From Mycolicibacterium mageritense (GTDB lineage: Bacteria; Actinomycetota; Actinomycetes; Mycobacteriales; Mycobacteriaceae), in assembly GCF_010727475.1 (NCBI RefSeq), contig NZ_AP022567.1:1426001-1490000 (forward strand): a DNA stretch of 64,000 bases, given 5' to 3'. Shown here piece after piece: positions 16,659 to 24,468 of the stretch; within the stretch, counting starts at the first letter, position 1, and each line of letters begins with the position of its first letter. The notes beneath the pieces were generated by a model that saw only the letters and a list, made by a program, of their open reading frames with translations, was not told where the DNA came from and made no database searches. Made by a program: the position numbers and the translations under genes.

Positions 16659-17864
16659 TTAACCGTCCTTCGGGACGAACTCAAGCGCCAGCAGAGCTGC
16701 CGGGTTCGCAACATAGCGGAACTCAAGCTCAGTTTCGAAGCTGCCGGTCACCCTGAAATAGTGGTCGTTCCAATCGCTATCGACGAGCTGCCACTCACCA
16801 TCAGAGCCGTAGTAGTCAGCCTTATGAATCAACCCCTCGTACTCGACCGTCGCTTCTACGGTGGCAGAACCGATCTCTGTTCCACTTTCGAAAGTCTCAT
16901 GTTCGTCCAGAGCAACCGTCCCGAGATCGGGCAGCACCTCGTTGACGGTCGGATCCGAAATATCCGAGCTGATCTTTTCACCGAACAACAGTGGATCCCC
17001 ATCGCTTTCGTGTCCATCGAATCGCAGATGTTCTCCGTAGAACCTGCGCTCGCACAGGTCGGCGATTCCATCCTGGACCAACTGGAGGATGCCTGGCGGA
17101 GACACTTCACCCGGAAAATCCTCAGCTGGTCTAGACGAGGACGCCTCACTTGCACCAGCTGGGGACTCGTCATAGCGGTTGGTGCGCACGCCTTCGTGCT
17201 CAATCGCACCGCGAATCTTCTGGGCAATTCCCACAGCGACACTGGCGCAGATCCGATGGTCAAATTCTTCCACCAGTTTTGGGTGCAGATGCTCCGCTCC
17301 TTCTTCGCGGAAGTCCTTGTCATTCGTTACCAGGACCACAACGGCACCATCGGTCGATTCAGCAGCCAGCTCGCAAACTGTTTCCCAAATCAGCGCATCT
17401 CGATAGCCTTTGTCTGTTTCGTCGAACGGGGGATGCTGGACCAGCGACTTGCGCACCATTTCCAAATGAGAACGTCCCTCAGGAACTGGCCACAGACGAA
17501 TGCCGCGTTCGGCCAACTTCTTGCGCATGTCGCCGCCGACATCGTCCAGCGACATTGGCTTTAACGTCGCGAGATCAACTGACGAATCTACGATTTCAGG
17601 GATACTGACTCCTGCGTACCGGAGTGCCCCCAGCGCCTTGCTCCACTGCTTCGACAGGGCGGTGAACGACCTTTGTTGTCGATCCGCTTCCTGGCGTGCA
17701 AGTTCGAGCACTACGACTTCTGGCACGACGAACTCGACATCAGGTCGGTCCTCAGCCCAAGTCAGTAATTCTTGCCACCCGACTCCTTGCTCGAATTCAC
17801 CGGAGGACCACAGGACATTGGTATCGACAACTACGAATCGCGTGCACTGGCTAGCGGCTGTCAT
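16659..17864 (-). CDS. PIN-domain (DUF4935-like) protein, predicted RNase
   Basis: 401 residues. The N-terminal about 200 residues form a PIN domain: D14 in FVVVDTNVLW, E54 in EVVVLELARQ, D156 in KGYRDALIWE and D182 in VLVTNDKDF supply the acidic metal-binding set. The spacing and the GYRDALIW motif fit the DUF4935 type. The C-terminal half (about 245-401) is acidic and unrecognised. PIN proteins cut RNA, often as toxins or defence effectors; no adjacent antitoxin gene is visible, and its size exceeds the usual VapC (about 130 residues). Island cargo, and the only long intact island gene besides the transposase and the DUF1828 pair. Confidence 0.8.
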   Translation of the reverse strand: MTAASQCTRFVVVDTNVLWSSGEFEQGVGWQELLTWAEDRPDVEFVVPEVVVLELARQEADRQQRSFTALSKQWSKALGALRYAGVSIPEIVDSSVDLATLKPMSLDDVGGDMRKKLAERGIRLWPVPEGRSHLEMVRKSLVQHPPFDETDKGYRDALIWETVCELAAESTDGAVVVLVTNDKDFREEGAEHLHPKLVEEFDHRICASVAVGIAQKIRGAIEHEGVRTNRYDESPAGASEASSSRPAEDFPGEVSPPGILQLVQDGIADLCERRFYGEHLRFDGHESDGDPLLFGEKISSDISDPTVNEVLPDLGTVALDEHETFESGTEIGSATVEATVEYEGLIHKADYYGSDGEWQLVDSDWNDHYFRVTGSFETELEFRYVANPAALLALEFVPKDG

Positions 17865-18163
17865 GTGCTTAGGCTATGCCCGCCGCCCTAACCCACTTCC
17901 GAGCGGCGCGCCCCGAAGGTGCCCATCATCGCGATAAAGCGATCACCGTGAGCGCAACCGCCAAGCCGTGGGCCTACGTAAAATTGGCACATTCTTGCAC
18001 TCGAGTGAAACTCGTCGTCGATGCACCTGCGTGCGATCACCCCACACCACGGATCAACACGGTATTGACAAACGATATGGAGTCGATCCTCGACACGCGC
18101 ATCTACACACCTACAGAAGTCCTACGCCGTCCCTGCCGAGTACCGAAGCTGCCGGGTTCACGG

Positions 18164-18172
18164 GTGGTGGTT
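18164..18172. repeat. 9-bp target-site duplication, left
   Basis: GTGGTGGTT, repeated at 19591-19599, directly abutting the IS ends. Its integrity suggests a simple, fairly recent transposition. Confidence 0.9.
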
Positions 18173-19590
18173 GAGATATTGTCAAGACTTGTGGATGAGC
18201 GAGTTTCAGGCGGCCTCCTCGGTGGGTGAGGTGGAGTCGGTTTCGGCGAGTTTTCCCTTCTCGAAGGTGGCGCCGTCGCGGACCAGTTTCACCAGGTGGG
18301 GTGCGTTGACCGCTCGCCATTTCGCCTGTGCGGCCTCGATCAGCTTGTAGGCCATCGCCAGACCCGCAGCGCGGGATCCGGGGCCTTTGGTGACCTTGGT
18401 CCGCAGTCGCACGGTCGCGAAGGTGGATTCGATCGGGTTAGTGGTGCGCAGGTGTATCCAGTGTTCGGCCGGGTACCGGTAGAACTCGAGCAACACGTCG
18501 GCGTCATCGATGATCTTGGCCACAACCTTGGGGTACTTGGCGCCGTAAGCCTTCTCGAAGGCCACGATCGCTTGGCGTGCGTGCGTGTCGTCTTCGGCGT
18601 TGTAGATTTCCTGCATCGCTTTGATCGCGTTGGGGTGTGCTGATTTCGGCAGTGCAGCAAGCACATTGGCTTGTTTATGGAACCAGCAGCGTTGCTCACG
18701 CGCTTGTGGGAACACCTCCCGCAGCGCGGCCCAGAACCCGAGCGCCCCGTCCCCGACCGCCAGGGCCGGCGCCGTCATGCCGCGGCGTTTGCACGAGCGC
18801 AGCAGATCGGCCCACGACTCGGTCGATTCCCGATACCCATCAGCCAGGGCGATGAGTTCCTTCTTGCCGTCGGCGCGGACCCCGATCATCACCAGCAGGC
18901 ATAGTTTCTCCTGCTCCAAACGCACTTTGAGGTGGATGCCGTCGACCCACAGGTACACATAATCGGCGGTGATAGCCCGGTCGGCGAAGGCGGCGGCCTC
19001 TTTCTGCCATTGACTGGTCAGCCGGGTGATCGTGGCTGCTGACAGCCCCGCGCCCGACCCCAGGAACTGCTCCAGGGCGGGCCCGAAATCACCGGAGGAC
19101 AGCCCATGCAGGTACAGCAACGGAAGCACCGCAGAGATCTCCGGGCTCTTGCGTGCCCACGCAGGCAGGATCTTCGACGAAAACTTCTGCCGCTCACCGG
19201 TTTCCGGGTCGACACGCTTGTCGTTGACCCGGGGTGCTTTCACCGCGACCGCACCGGCGGCGGTCATCACCTCACGTTCGTGGTGATACCCGTTGCGCAC
19301 CACCAGCCGGTGCCCATTCTCATCGACCTGATCGACGAACTGGTCGATATAGGCGGCGACCTCAGCGCGCAGTGCCGCGGCGAGCATCTGCCGGGCCCCG
19401 TCACGCACGATCTCATCGAGGATCGAGCGGTCTTGGCCGGCCGGGTTGGAACCTTCGTTGTTGTTGACTACCGTGAGCACGAAGCGTGCCTTTCCGCCAG
19501 CGCTGCAACGCTGACTTGATCAAGTGACTACCGGGATCATATTTGCGGGAAGGCACGCCCTCCCAGATCCACAAGTCTTGATCATTCCTC
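18173..19590 (-). mobile_element. IS256-family insertion sequence, complete (1,418 bp)
   Basis: 24-bp imperfect terminal inverted repeats (20 of 24 matching) starting GAG and ending TCAAGACTTGTGGAT, flanked by a 9-bp direct repeat GTGGTGGTT. One transposase gene fills the element. Size, inverted repeat and duplication length fit IS256-family elements such as mycobacterial IS6120; identity to a named IS was not checked. Confidence 0.93.
18206..19480 (-). CDS. IS256-family (mutator-type) transposase
   Basis: 424 residues, intact. DDE catalytic residues: D180 in YVYLWVDGIHLKV, D244 in LAVGDGALGFW and E351 in TTNPIESTFATVRLRT, with the family CxxH motif in QRCWFHKQANVLAALP. The N-terminal part carries the DNA-binding region (HEREVMTAAGAVAVKAPRV). 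It moves the element by cut/copy-out-paste-in with a circular intermediate, as known for IS256. The element should be active as far as the sequence shows. Confidence 0.95.
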   Translation of the reverse strand: MLTVVNNNEGSNPAGQDRSILDEIVRDGARQMLAAALRAEVAAYIDQFVDQVDENGHRLVVRNGYHHEREVMTAAGAVAVKAPRVNDKRVDPETGERQKFSSKILPAWARKSPEISAVLPLLYLHGLSSGDFGPALEQFLGSGAGLSAATITRLTSQWQKEAAAFADRAITADYVYLWVDGIHLKVRLEQEKLCLLVMIGVRADGKKELIALADGYRESTESWADLLRSCKRRGMTAPALAVGDGALGFWAALREVFPQAREQRCWFHKQANVLAALPKSAHPNAIKAMQEIYNAEDDTHARQAIVAFEKAYGAKYPKVVAKIIDDADVLLEFYRYPAEHWIHLRTTNPIESTFATVRLRTKVTKGPGSRAAGLAMAYKLIEAAQAKWRAVNAPHLVKLVRDGATFEKGKLAETDSTSPTEEAA

Positions 19591-19599
19591 GTGGTGGTT
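19591..19599. repeat. 9-bp target-site duplication, right
   Basis: GTGGTGGTT, matching 18164-18172. Joining the two flanks at one copy restores the GIY-YIG pseudogene's continuity apart from its independent frameshift lesions. Confidence 0.9.
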
Positions 19600-20240
19600 T
19601 CGCGAAATTCCCAAGAATATTGACACCGCACAGTGTCAGGGAGGGACGGACTCACTTTGGGATTACACAGGTATCAGCCCTTCGCGTCCGCCGTCCAGTG
19701 GTAAGCCGCCAAGCAGCCAGAGCCTCTACAACCGGATTCTCTACCACTACAGAGACAACGCCTACGGTTCGACATTCCGTAACACAGTTGGCGTACTGCT
19801 AGCCCACCAGTTGGGTATCCGATTGCGGCGAGTGGGTTCGGGAACCCGGCTGACTTTTACACCGAGCGGAGAGGAAGAAATACACCGCTGATGACCCACA
19901 ACGCTCTCGTCTCCTTGGTTGCATGTCGCGAGCCTTAGATGCTCGAAGAGGAATTGATCGCCAGGCTTGACTTACCCCTCAACCTGCCGGGGAACAGCCA
20001 TAACAATGTCTATTTATCGTTGAAACGGCTTAGAGCAGAGGCGGTCGCGGCGACACGGTCAGTCATAGTTGTTGCGAACGGTCGCAGCGTTATTTGCCGC
20101 TTCGTCTATCCCGAGTTGAGGGCGTGGGGAGAACCCCGAAGAAGACTCATACGGTTTGCCTCGAACTGCCAGCACCCCATCTCTCTCCAAACAACGGCGC
20201 ATGGAGACGGCTTTTGCGGTTTGCTCGCGTTCCTAACCGT

Positions 20241-21158
20241 CTACTTGCCAGCGTGGGGCGGTTCGATTGCCTCAGGATCCCCGGCGTCATTAGCTCGGCT
20301 GCCGCCGATAAAGACTCCGGATAGTTGGCCCAACGATTCGAAAACAAAGTCGCGAGTCCCAGGCAGCTCCGACGCACCCAGGAACCGCTGGACCGAAAGC
20401 TGCCCCTCGAACGAGCCAACGTAGCTGGACTCAGAAATTCGGCGTACCAGGCTCCGTAACGTGTCCTCGCTCGAATTACGTCCAGGCACTGACTCAAGCA
20501 AGGTCAGGCGGTTCCCAAGCGGGTGGTCGTTCTCTCCAAGCCCTCCCATCACCCAGAACGCGTGCTCCAAAGATGACCGTAGGTCGCTCAGTTTTCGCCC
20601 ACTGGCACCCTGGATGATGACTTCTCCGCGCGGGCTATCAACAACAGCAGTCACCGTTTGCGGGCTGCCGTACTTGTCAACAACGCTTGTCCTTTTGACC
20701 GTGTAGCCAGCTTCCTCTTTGAGCCACGAACGAACCTTGTCCGCGAACGTGCGCCGTTCACCCGCGGTTAGCAGATGAATACTGTCTAGGGCAATGCACG
20801 CATCGGCCAATATTGAAATTCCCGCTGCGGCTGTCTCGTGGGTCGCCTGAACGAACACACGACTGCCCGCTTCGCGGACGCCGAACTCGGCCAGGATGTC
20901 CTTCCATAGTGACTTCGCACGCGTAGATCCGAGGCCCGGCCCTGAAAGGTCCAGACGAGCACTGGCCAGCCCGCCGTCGCTGATTATGACGCGAGCACCA
21001 TCGTCCGACGGACGCACAAGTAGCTCTACCGCATCCCCGTCTGAGAAAAATCGACCAGTGGTAACAATCAGCGTCGACTCATCGTGGGACAAACGGCAGC
21101 TGATGTCGCCGCGCAGCACCTGGAGAGCCGTCGCGAAGTCCATGCAGTTTGCGGTCAT
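20241..21158 (-). CDS. DUF1828-type protein, island cargo
   Basis: 305 residues, no signal peptide or membrane segment. The N-terminal half resembles DUF1828: ISCRLSHDESTLIVTTGRFFSDGDAVELLVR, then ARVIISDGGLASARLDLSG. The second half (DUF1829-like position) has SSVVDKYGSPQTVTAVV-type strands and a basic ERRTFADKVRSWLKEEAGYTVKR segment. Function unknown; the family is common in mobile DNA and is suspected of phage-defence or addiction roles. Its ATG overlaps the stop of the upstream gene (ATGA), so the two proteins are made together and probably act as a pair. Confidence 0.65.
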   Translation of the reverse strand: MTANCMDFATALQVLRGDISCRLSHDESTLIVTTGRFFSDGDAVELLVRPSDDGARVIISDGGLASARLDLSGPGLGSTRAKSLWKDILAEFGVREAGSRVFVQATHETAAAGISILADACIALDSIHLLTAGERRTFADKVRSWLKEEAGYTVKRTSVVDKYGSPQTVTAVVDSPRGEVIIQGASGRKLSDLRSSLEHAFWVMGGLGENDHPLGNRLTLLESVPGRNSSEDTLRSLVRRISESSYVGSFEGQLSVQRFLGASELPGTRDFVFESLGQLSGVFIGGSRANDAGDPEAIEPPHAGK

Positions 21159-21688
21159 GGAATCACGTCTCCGTCCTCGGTTGTTGCAGTCGGCTCATCA
21201 GGGATCAAGGCCAGAGGGTCTGTCCAATCGTATGCATCACCCAATTTAACGTGAAACATCTGACAAAACATCTCAAAAATCTCCCTGAGCTGCTCAGATG
21301 TCACCTCAGTGTCATCATCCTGGAACCACGCGGGAGGCCATGGCGGGATCGGATCAATCGCATGTGCTTCCAGGCAGTCATCACGCCAGAGGTGCAGGTG
21401 TGACTGGTTAGTCCATACCTTCTGGTCTGTGCGCCTGTTGCGATGGGTTCCTCGAACGTCTAATCGACATGCATTGTTCTTGCCCGCAGCACCATCGTGG
21501 ATCACGAATGTAGGGCGATGCGGCTCAAACGTCCCTACCAACGCAACGAGCGTCATTGGCACTGTCAGCACCGACCGGAGACGATGTGTCGCGCGGAGCC
21601 GCGTGCCCTTCAGTTCCCAAGCAAGTCGTTCATTGAGTTCAAGATTCGCGTCCCCTAGTCGGATTGCTTCAAAGGTTGCGAATTCCAC
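21155..21688 (-). CDS. DUF6978-like partner of the DUF1828 protein
   Basis: 177 residues, soluble. The centre has RLDVRGTHRNRRTD and TNQSHLHLWRDDCLEAHAID, recalling the RxD..H.N..(P)HLHLY pattern of DUF6978-type proteins; the assignment is from memory and tentative. The acidic C-terminus ends PTATTEDGDVIP. First gene of a two-gene operon with a 4-bp overlap, the layout typical of toxin-antitoxin or two-component defence modules. Which partner would be toxic is unknown. Confidence 0.5.
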   Translation of the reverse strand: MEFATFEAIRLGDANLELNERLAWELKGTRLRATHRLRSVLTVPMTLVALVGTFEPHRPTFVIHDGAAGKNNACRLDVRGTHRNRRTDQKVWTNQSHLHLWRDDCLEAHAIDPIPPWPPAWFQDDDTEVTSEQLREIFEMFCQMFHVKLGDAYDWTDPLALIPDEPTATTEDGDVIP

Positions 21689-22049
21689 CGCTACCTCTTC
21701 CTTCGGCGCCCTAGGTCAAGGTAGATCCTGCACGTTGACCTTGCGGTGCGAGTGGTGGGCAGCGGCACCCTTGCCTGTGCCGCTGCAGAGCGAATCTAGG
21801 TGTCTAACTGGCCAGATTAGGTCCGGATTGAGGCAGATAGGTGCATCCACCGAGCGTGTGTCTCGCCTGGCGAAGCACCTACCCCAAGGTCTCACCGCTA
21901 AACGACGCGGCGTACTGCAATAGACCGCCGGTGTCGCCGCAGTGTCACAAGGCGAGATCAGACGAGGATCCCCACGGACATCCAAGGGCGAGTTATTGCA
22001 GGTCAAACCGTATTGCGATCACACACAAACACCGGTGGCCAGCGCGGAC
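21689..22049. other. Non-coding right end of the island
   Basis: 361 bp between the DUF6978-like start and the right att repeat. No credible open frame, hairpin or promoter stood out. It must contain the promoter of the minus-strand pair and may contain integrase arm sites, neither resolvable by eye. Confidence 0.5.
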
Positions 22050-22098
22050 CAGCTTCCCAAGCTGAATACGCGGGTTCGATTCCCGTCATCGGCTCCAC
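22050..22098 (+). repeat. attR-side 49-bp direct repeat (tRNA-Gly 3' fragment)
   Basis: Identical to 15836-15884, from the anticodon stem through CCA. The bases upstream (GCGCGGAC) do not form a D arm or acceptor, so this is the displaced original tRNA 3' end, not a second tRNA gene. Confidence 0.95.
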
Positions 22099-22134
22099 AC
22101 ACGCAGGACGCCCAGCCCTGTCACACCCCACCCA

Positions 22135-22140
22135 TACACT
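22135..22140 (+). promoter_or_regulatory. -10 element of a predicted leaderless promoter for the restriction gene
   Basis: TACACT, six bases, then GTG at 22147, with no ribosome site. It lies 37 bp from the right att repeat, so any -35 sequence or operator is squeezed between the att site and the gene. Confidence 0.5.
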
Positions 22141-22146
22141 CCACCC

Positions 22147-23061
22147 GTGGACAGCTCGGACTCGGAGACAGCACGCGTCGTCACGACTGAGGGCGATGTG
22201 GTCGTGGTGCCGCCGGTCCCCGACGACGAGGCGCCGGAGGTAGCGCAGACCGCCGAGTTCGTCCGCCCGACCCCGCTGGCTGACGCGATGCCCGACGACC
22301 AGTTCCGCGAGGTTGTCAACGTCACGCGTGATTTGATCGACCGCCGGTTCCAGAAGGTCCGGGAGATGACAGACGTCAACTCGGTCGACGTCAACATCAA
22401 CCCGTTCCTGATGTTGGCCATGGCGCCGGCGTACAACATCTTCTCGCCGTTCGAAGCCGCCGAGTATGTGCAGAACTCGAAGCTGCCCCACGGTGACGCC
22501 ACGGCGTTCGGCAAGTTCGTGGAGGACAAGATCTTCCCAATCTTCGGAGCGAAAACCCCGCCGGAGAAGACCGTCGCCGCGACGTCGAACCTGTGGAGCC
22601 CGATCGACAAGGAGATCGAGATCGCGGGCGTGCGGTTCCTGCTCACGCTCAAGGCCGGCCCGTGGACCATGAACCAGGACCACGCGCACAACATGATCGC
22701 CCGGTTCCCCGAGATTCGCGACACCACGGGCTGCGACATCGTCATCGGCATCACCTACGGCACGCCGGGCTCCCTCAACAACAAGCCGGCCATGGTGGTC
22801 CGCGGGACGGGCGATTATGTCCACACCCTGGTGGGCAAGGAGCTGTGGGAGTTCGTCACCGGCGTCACCGACGCGCACAAGTGGGTGTTCCGCGCGATCC
22901 GGCAGGCGCAGAAGGAATTCGCGCAGGCCCACGGCGGCAAGACGTTCTTCGAGCACGTCGTCGAGGCGCGCCTGCAGCTGGCGGAGTCGTTCCGGCAGGC
23001 ATTCAACTTGATTGGGGCAGAAGACGATATGTGGGAGCGGATCTTCAACGGCTCGTTCTAG
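22147..23061 (+). CDS. Predicted type II restriction endonuclease
   Basis: 304 residues, cytoplasmic. Paired with a cytosine-5 methyltransferase. A likely nuclease core lies around GDATAFGKFVEDKIFPIF (acidic residue near 126), SPIDKEIEIAG (D154/E158) and FLLTLKAGPWTMNQDHAHNM. The last has the Lys-x-Gly-Pro pattern seen after the catalytic lysine in several PD-(D/E)xK restriction enzymes; PmeII-like families are a guess. The acidic residue normally two before that lysine is Thr here. CDIVIGITYGTPGS follows. Recognition site unknown. GTG start from leaderless spacing. The stop codon shares CTAG with the methyltransferase stop. Confidence 0.72.
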   Translation: MDSSDSETARVVTTEGDVVVVPPVPDDEAPEVAQTAEFVRPTPLADAMPDDQFREVVNVTRDLIDRRFQKVREMTDVNSVDVNINPFLMLAMAPAYNIFSPFEAAEYVQNSKLPHGDATAFGKFVEDKIFPIFGAKTPPEKTVAATSNLWSPIDKEIEIAGVRFLLTLKAGPWTMNQDHAHNMIARFPEIRDTTGCDIVIGITYGTPGSLNNKPAMVVRGTGDYVHTLVGKELWEFVTGVTDAHKWVFRAIRQAQKEFAQAHGGKTFFEHVVEARLQLAESFRQAFNLIGAEDDMWERIFNGSF

Positions 23062-24371
23062 GCGCGCTCGGGTTCCCGGTAGCGGCCCACCCCGGCGGCC
23101 GCGTCGAAGATCACGGCTTGTCCGTTCTTCCACCACGACCTGGTGCGCACGTGGGAGTTCACATAGACCCGCCGCATGACCTCGCGGGCCTCGGATCGGT
23201 TGCGACCCAGCGCGGGCCGGTCGAGGTGCTCGGCGATCAGCTCACCGGCGACCTCGCCGAGCTTGACCGGGACGGCGTTGCCGACTTGGGCCATCTGCTG
23301 CTGCGGGGTGCCGTCGAACACCCAGCCGTCCGGAAACTCCTGGATCCGGGCACATTCGGCGACCGAGAGCACACGGGTCTCGGTGGGGTGGCACATGCTG
23401 GTGCTCGAATGGTTGGGCAGCGTCGTGATGGTGGGGCTCGGCAGATCCCACGACAGCCGCCGCCACCAGCCCGAGCGACCGCCTTTCGCGAAGTACGCGG
23501 CGCCCATCGACGCGCGGGCCACGTCGTCGGGCAGGGACCGCCAGTTGCCGCCAGGCGGAACGAGCGACAGGAACTGCTTCTTGCGCGGCGAGAAATCCAT
23601 CAGCACGGGTTCGGTGTCGACGAACCCGTCGAGCGCTTCGCCCATGGTCTTGTGCGGCGCCAGCCCGGGCTCGAATCCGTGTGTCGGGGATGGGAAATCG
23701 ATGACCTTGTTGAGCCGGTTGCCGATGAAGAGCACGCGCTCACGCAGCTGGGGCGCACCGTAGTTGACCGCGTTGACTTCGAACACGTCGACGCGATACG
23801 CGCCGTTGTCGATCTTGTGCAGGTCTTCGGCCCACGCCGCGATCGCCGAACCCGGTAGCTCCTCCGGACGGAGCTCGGGACCACCCTTGTTGGGCCGGTC
23901 CTTGATCGGGCGGTGCACCAACGCCCCAGACAGGAGACCGCGCACGTTCTCCATCAGAAACATCTTGGGTTTCAGCGCATCGACGAATCGCAGGAAGTGC
24001 CAGATCAGTTGGCCCCGAGGATCGCCCACCGTGCCGCGCTTGCCTGCGGTGGACCACGACTGGCACGGCGGCCCACCGACCAGCACATCCAACTCGCCCT
24101 GCTCCAGGCCCAGCTCGTCCATGAACTCGAAGGGATCGAGCGTCGAGAGATCGGCGCACACCACGGCGGTGCCGGCATGTCCGAAGTGGCCGGCGTCCCG
24201 GTTGATCTCCAACGTCCGGCAGAACGTCGACTCCAGCTCGACCGCGCTCAGCAGCTCGAACCGGCCGGTGCGGTCCAGCCCGACGTCGAGGCCACCGGCA
24301 CCGGAGAACAGCGACACCACGCGATACCGATCGCCGCCACCCTTCCCTTGCACGAACCCATCGTGCACCAT
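23058..24371 (-). CDS. DNA (cytosine-5) methyltransferase of a type II R-M system
   Basis: 437 residues from the ATG at 24371, preceded by AAAGGCGAGG. In-frame codons continue upstream but have no homology. Motif I SLFSGAGGLDVGL, motif IV GGPPCQSWS with catalytic C103, motif VI ENVRG, motif VIII QLRERVLFIGNR and motif X QVGNAVPVKLGE are all present and intact. It methylates C5 of a cytosine in the target to protect host DNA from the convergent endonuclease. The target-recognition region between motifs VIII and IX is of ordinary length; its specificity cannot be read. A C-terminal extension of about 45 residues is unassigned. Confidence 0.95.
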   Translation of the reverse strand: MVHDGFVQGKGGGDRYRVVSLFSGAGGLDVGLDRTGRFELLSAVELESTFCRTLEINRDAGHFGHAGTAVVCADLSTLDPFEFMDELGLEQGELDVLVGGPPCQSWSTAGKRGTVGDPRGQLIWHFLRFVDALKPKMFLMENVRGLLSGALVHRPIKDRPNKGGPELRPEELPGSAIAAWAEDLHKIDNGAYRVDVFEVNAVNYGAPQLRERVLFIGNRLNKVIDFPSPTHGFEPGLAPHKTMGEALDGFVDTEPVLMDFSPRKKQFLSLVPPGGNWRSLPDDVARASMGAAYFAKGGRSGWWRRLSWDLPSPTITTLPNHSSTSMCHPTETRVLSVAECARIQEFPDGWVFDGTPQQQMAQVGNAVPVKLGEVAGELIAEHLDRPALGRNRSEAREVMRRVYVNSHVRTRSWWKNGQAVIFDAAAGVGRYREPERA

Positions 24372-24468
24372 GAACAACCTCGCCTTTCGAACCGCCGCGC
24401 CGCCACCTCCTCGAAGGTACGTTCGAGGACCGACAGATAGCCCTGCAGAACGACGACGAGGAGCAGCC

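Larger units (their letters stand above)
18077..20085 (+). pseudogene. GIY-YIG nuclease-like gene, split by an IS and frameshifted
   Basis: The 5' piece (MESILDTRIYTPTEVLRR, VPKLPG) lies left of the IS. Right of it the same product resumes as HGWWFREIPKNIDT, DYTGISPSRPPSSGKPP, NAYGSTFRNTVGVLLAHQLG and RRVGSGTRLTF, then shifts frame to MTHNALVSLVACREP, a TAG, and EEELIARLDLPLNLPGNSHN. These match, from memory, the actinobacterial GIY-YIG family with WWF/YTG in place of GIY/YIG. Besides the IS there is a frameshift near the insertion point, one at the IHR stop, and a probable TGG-to-TAG nonsense change. TTGACA at about 18065 may be its promoter. 20086-20240 holds nothing recognisable. Confidence 0.75.
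15836..22098. mobile_element. tRNA-Gly-integrated genomic island (about 6.2 kb), decayed
   Basis: Bounded by the 49-bp direct repeat of the tRNA-Gly 3' half. Contents in order: frameshifted tyrosine integrase next to the tRNA, PIN-domain gene, GIY-YIG pseudogene split by an IS256-family element, and a DUF1828/DUF6978-like gene pair. Several stretches (for example 16500-16660) are visibly richer in A/T than the flanks, and intergenic decay is common. With a broken integrase the island should no longer excise unaided. There are no phage structural or conjugation genes. Confidence 0.9.

Noticed and set aside
22050..22098. Second tRNA-Gly gene
   Set aside because: Only the 3' half is present; there is no matching acceptor 5' strand or D arm upstream. 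It is an att repeat.
22099..24371. R-M genes as part of the same island
   Set aside because: They lie outside the 49-bp repeats, so they cannot have arrived within the same att-bounded element unless a third, unseen att copy exists; none was found up to 24468.
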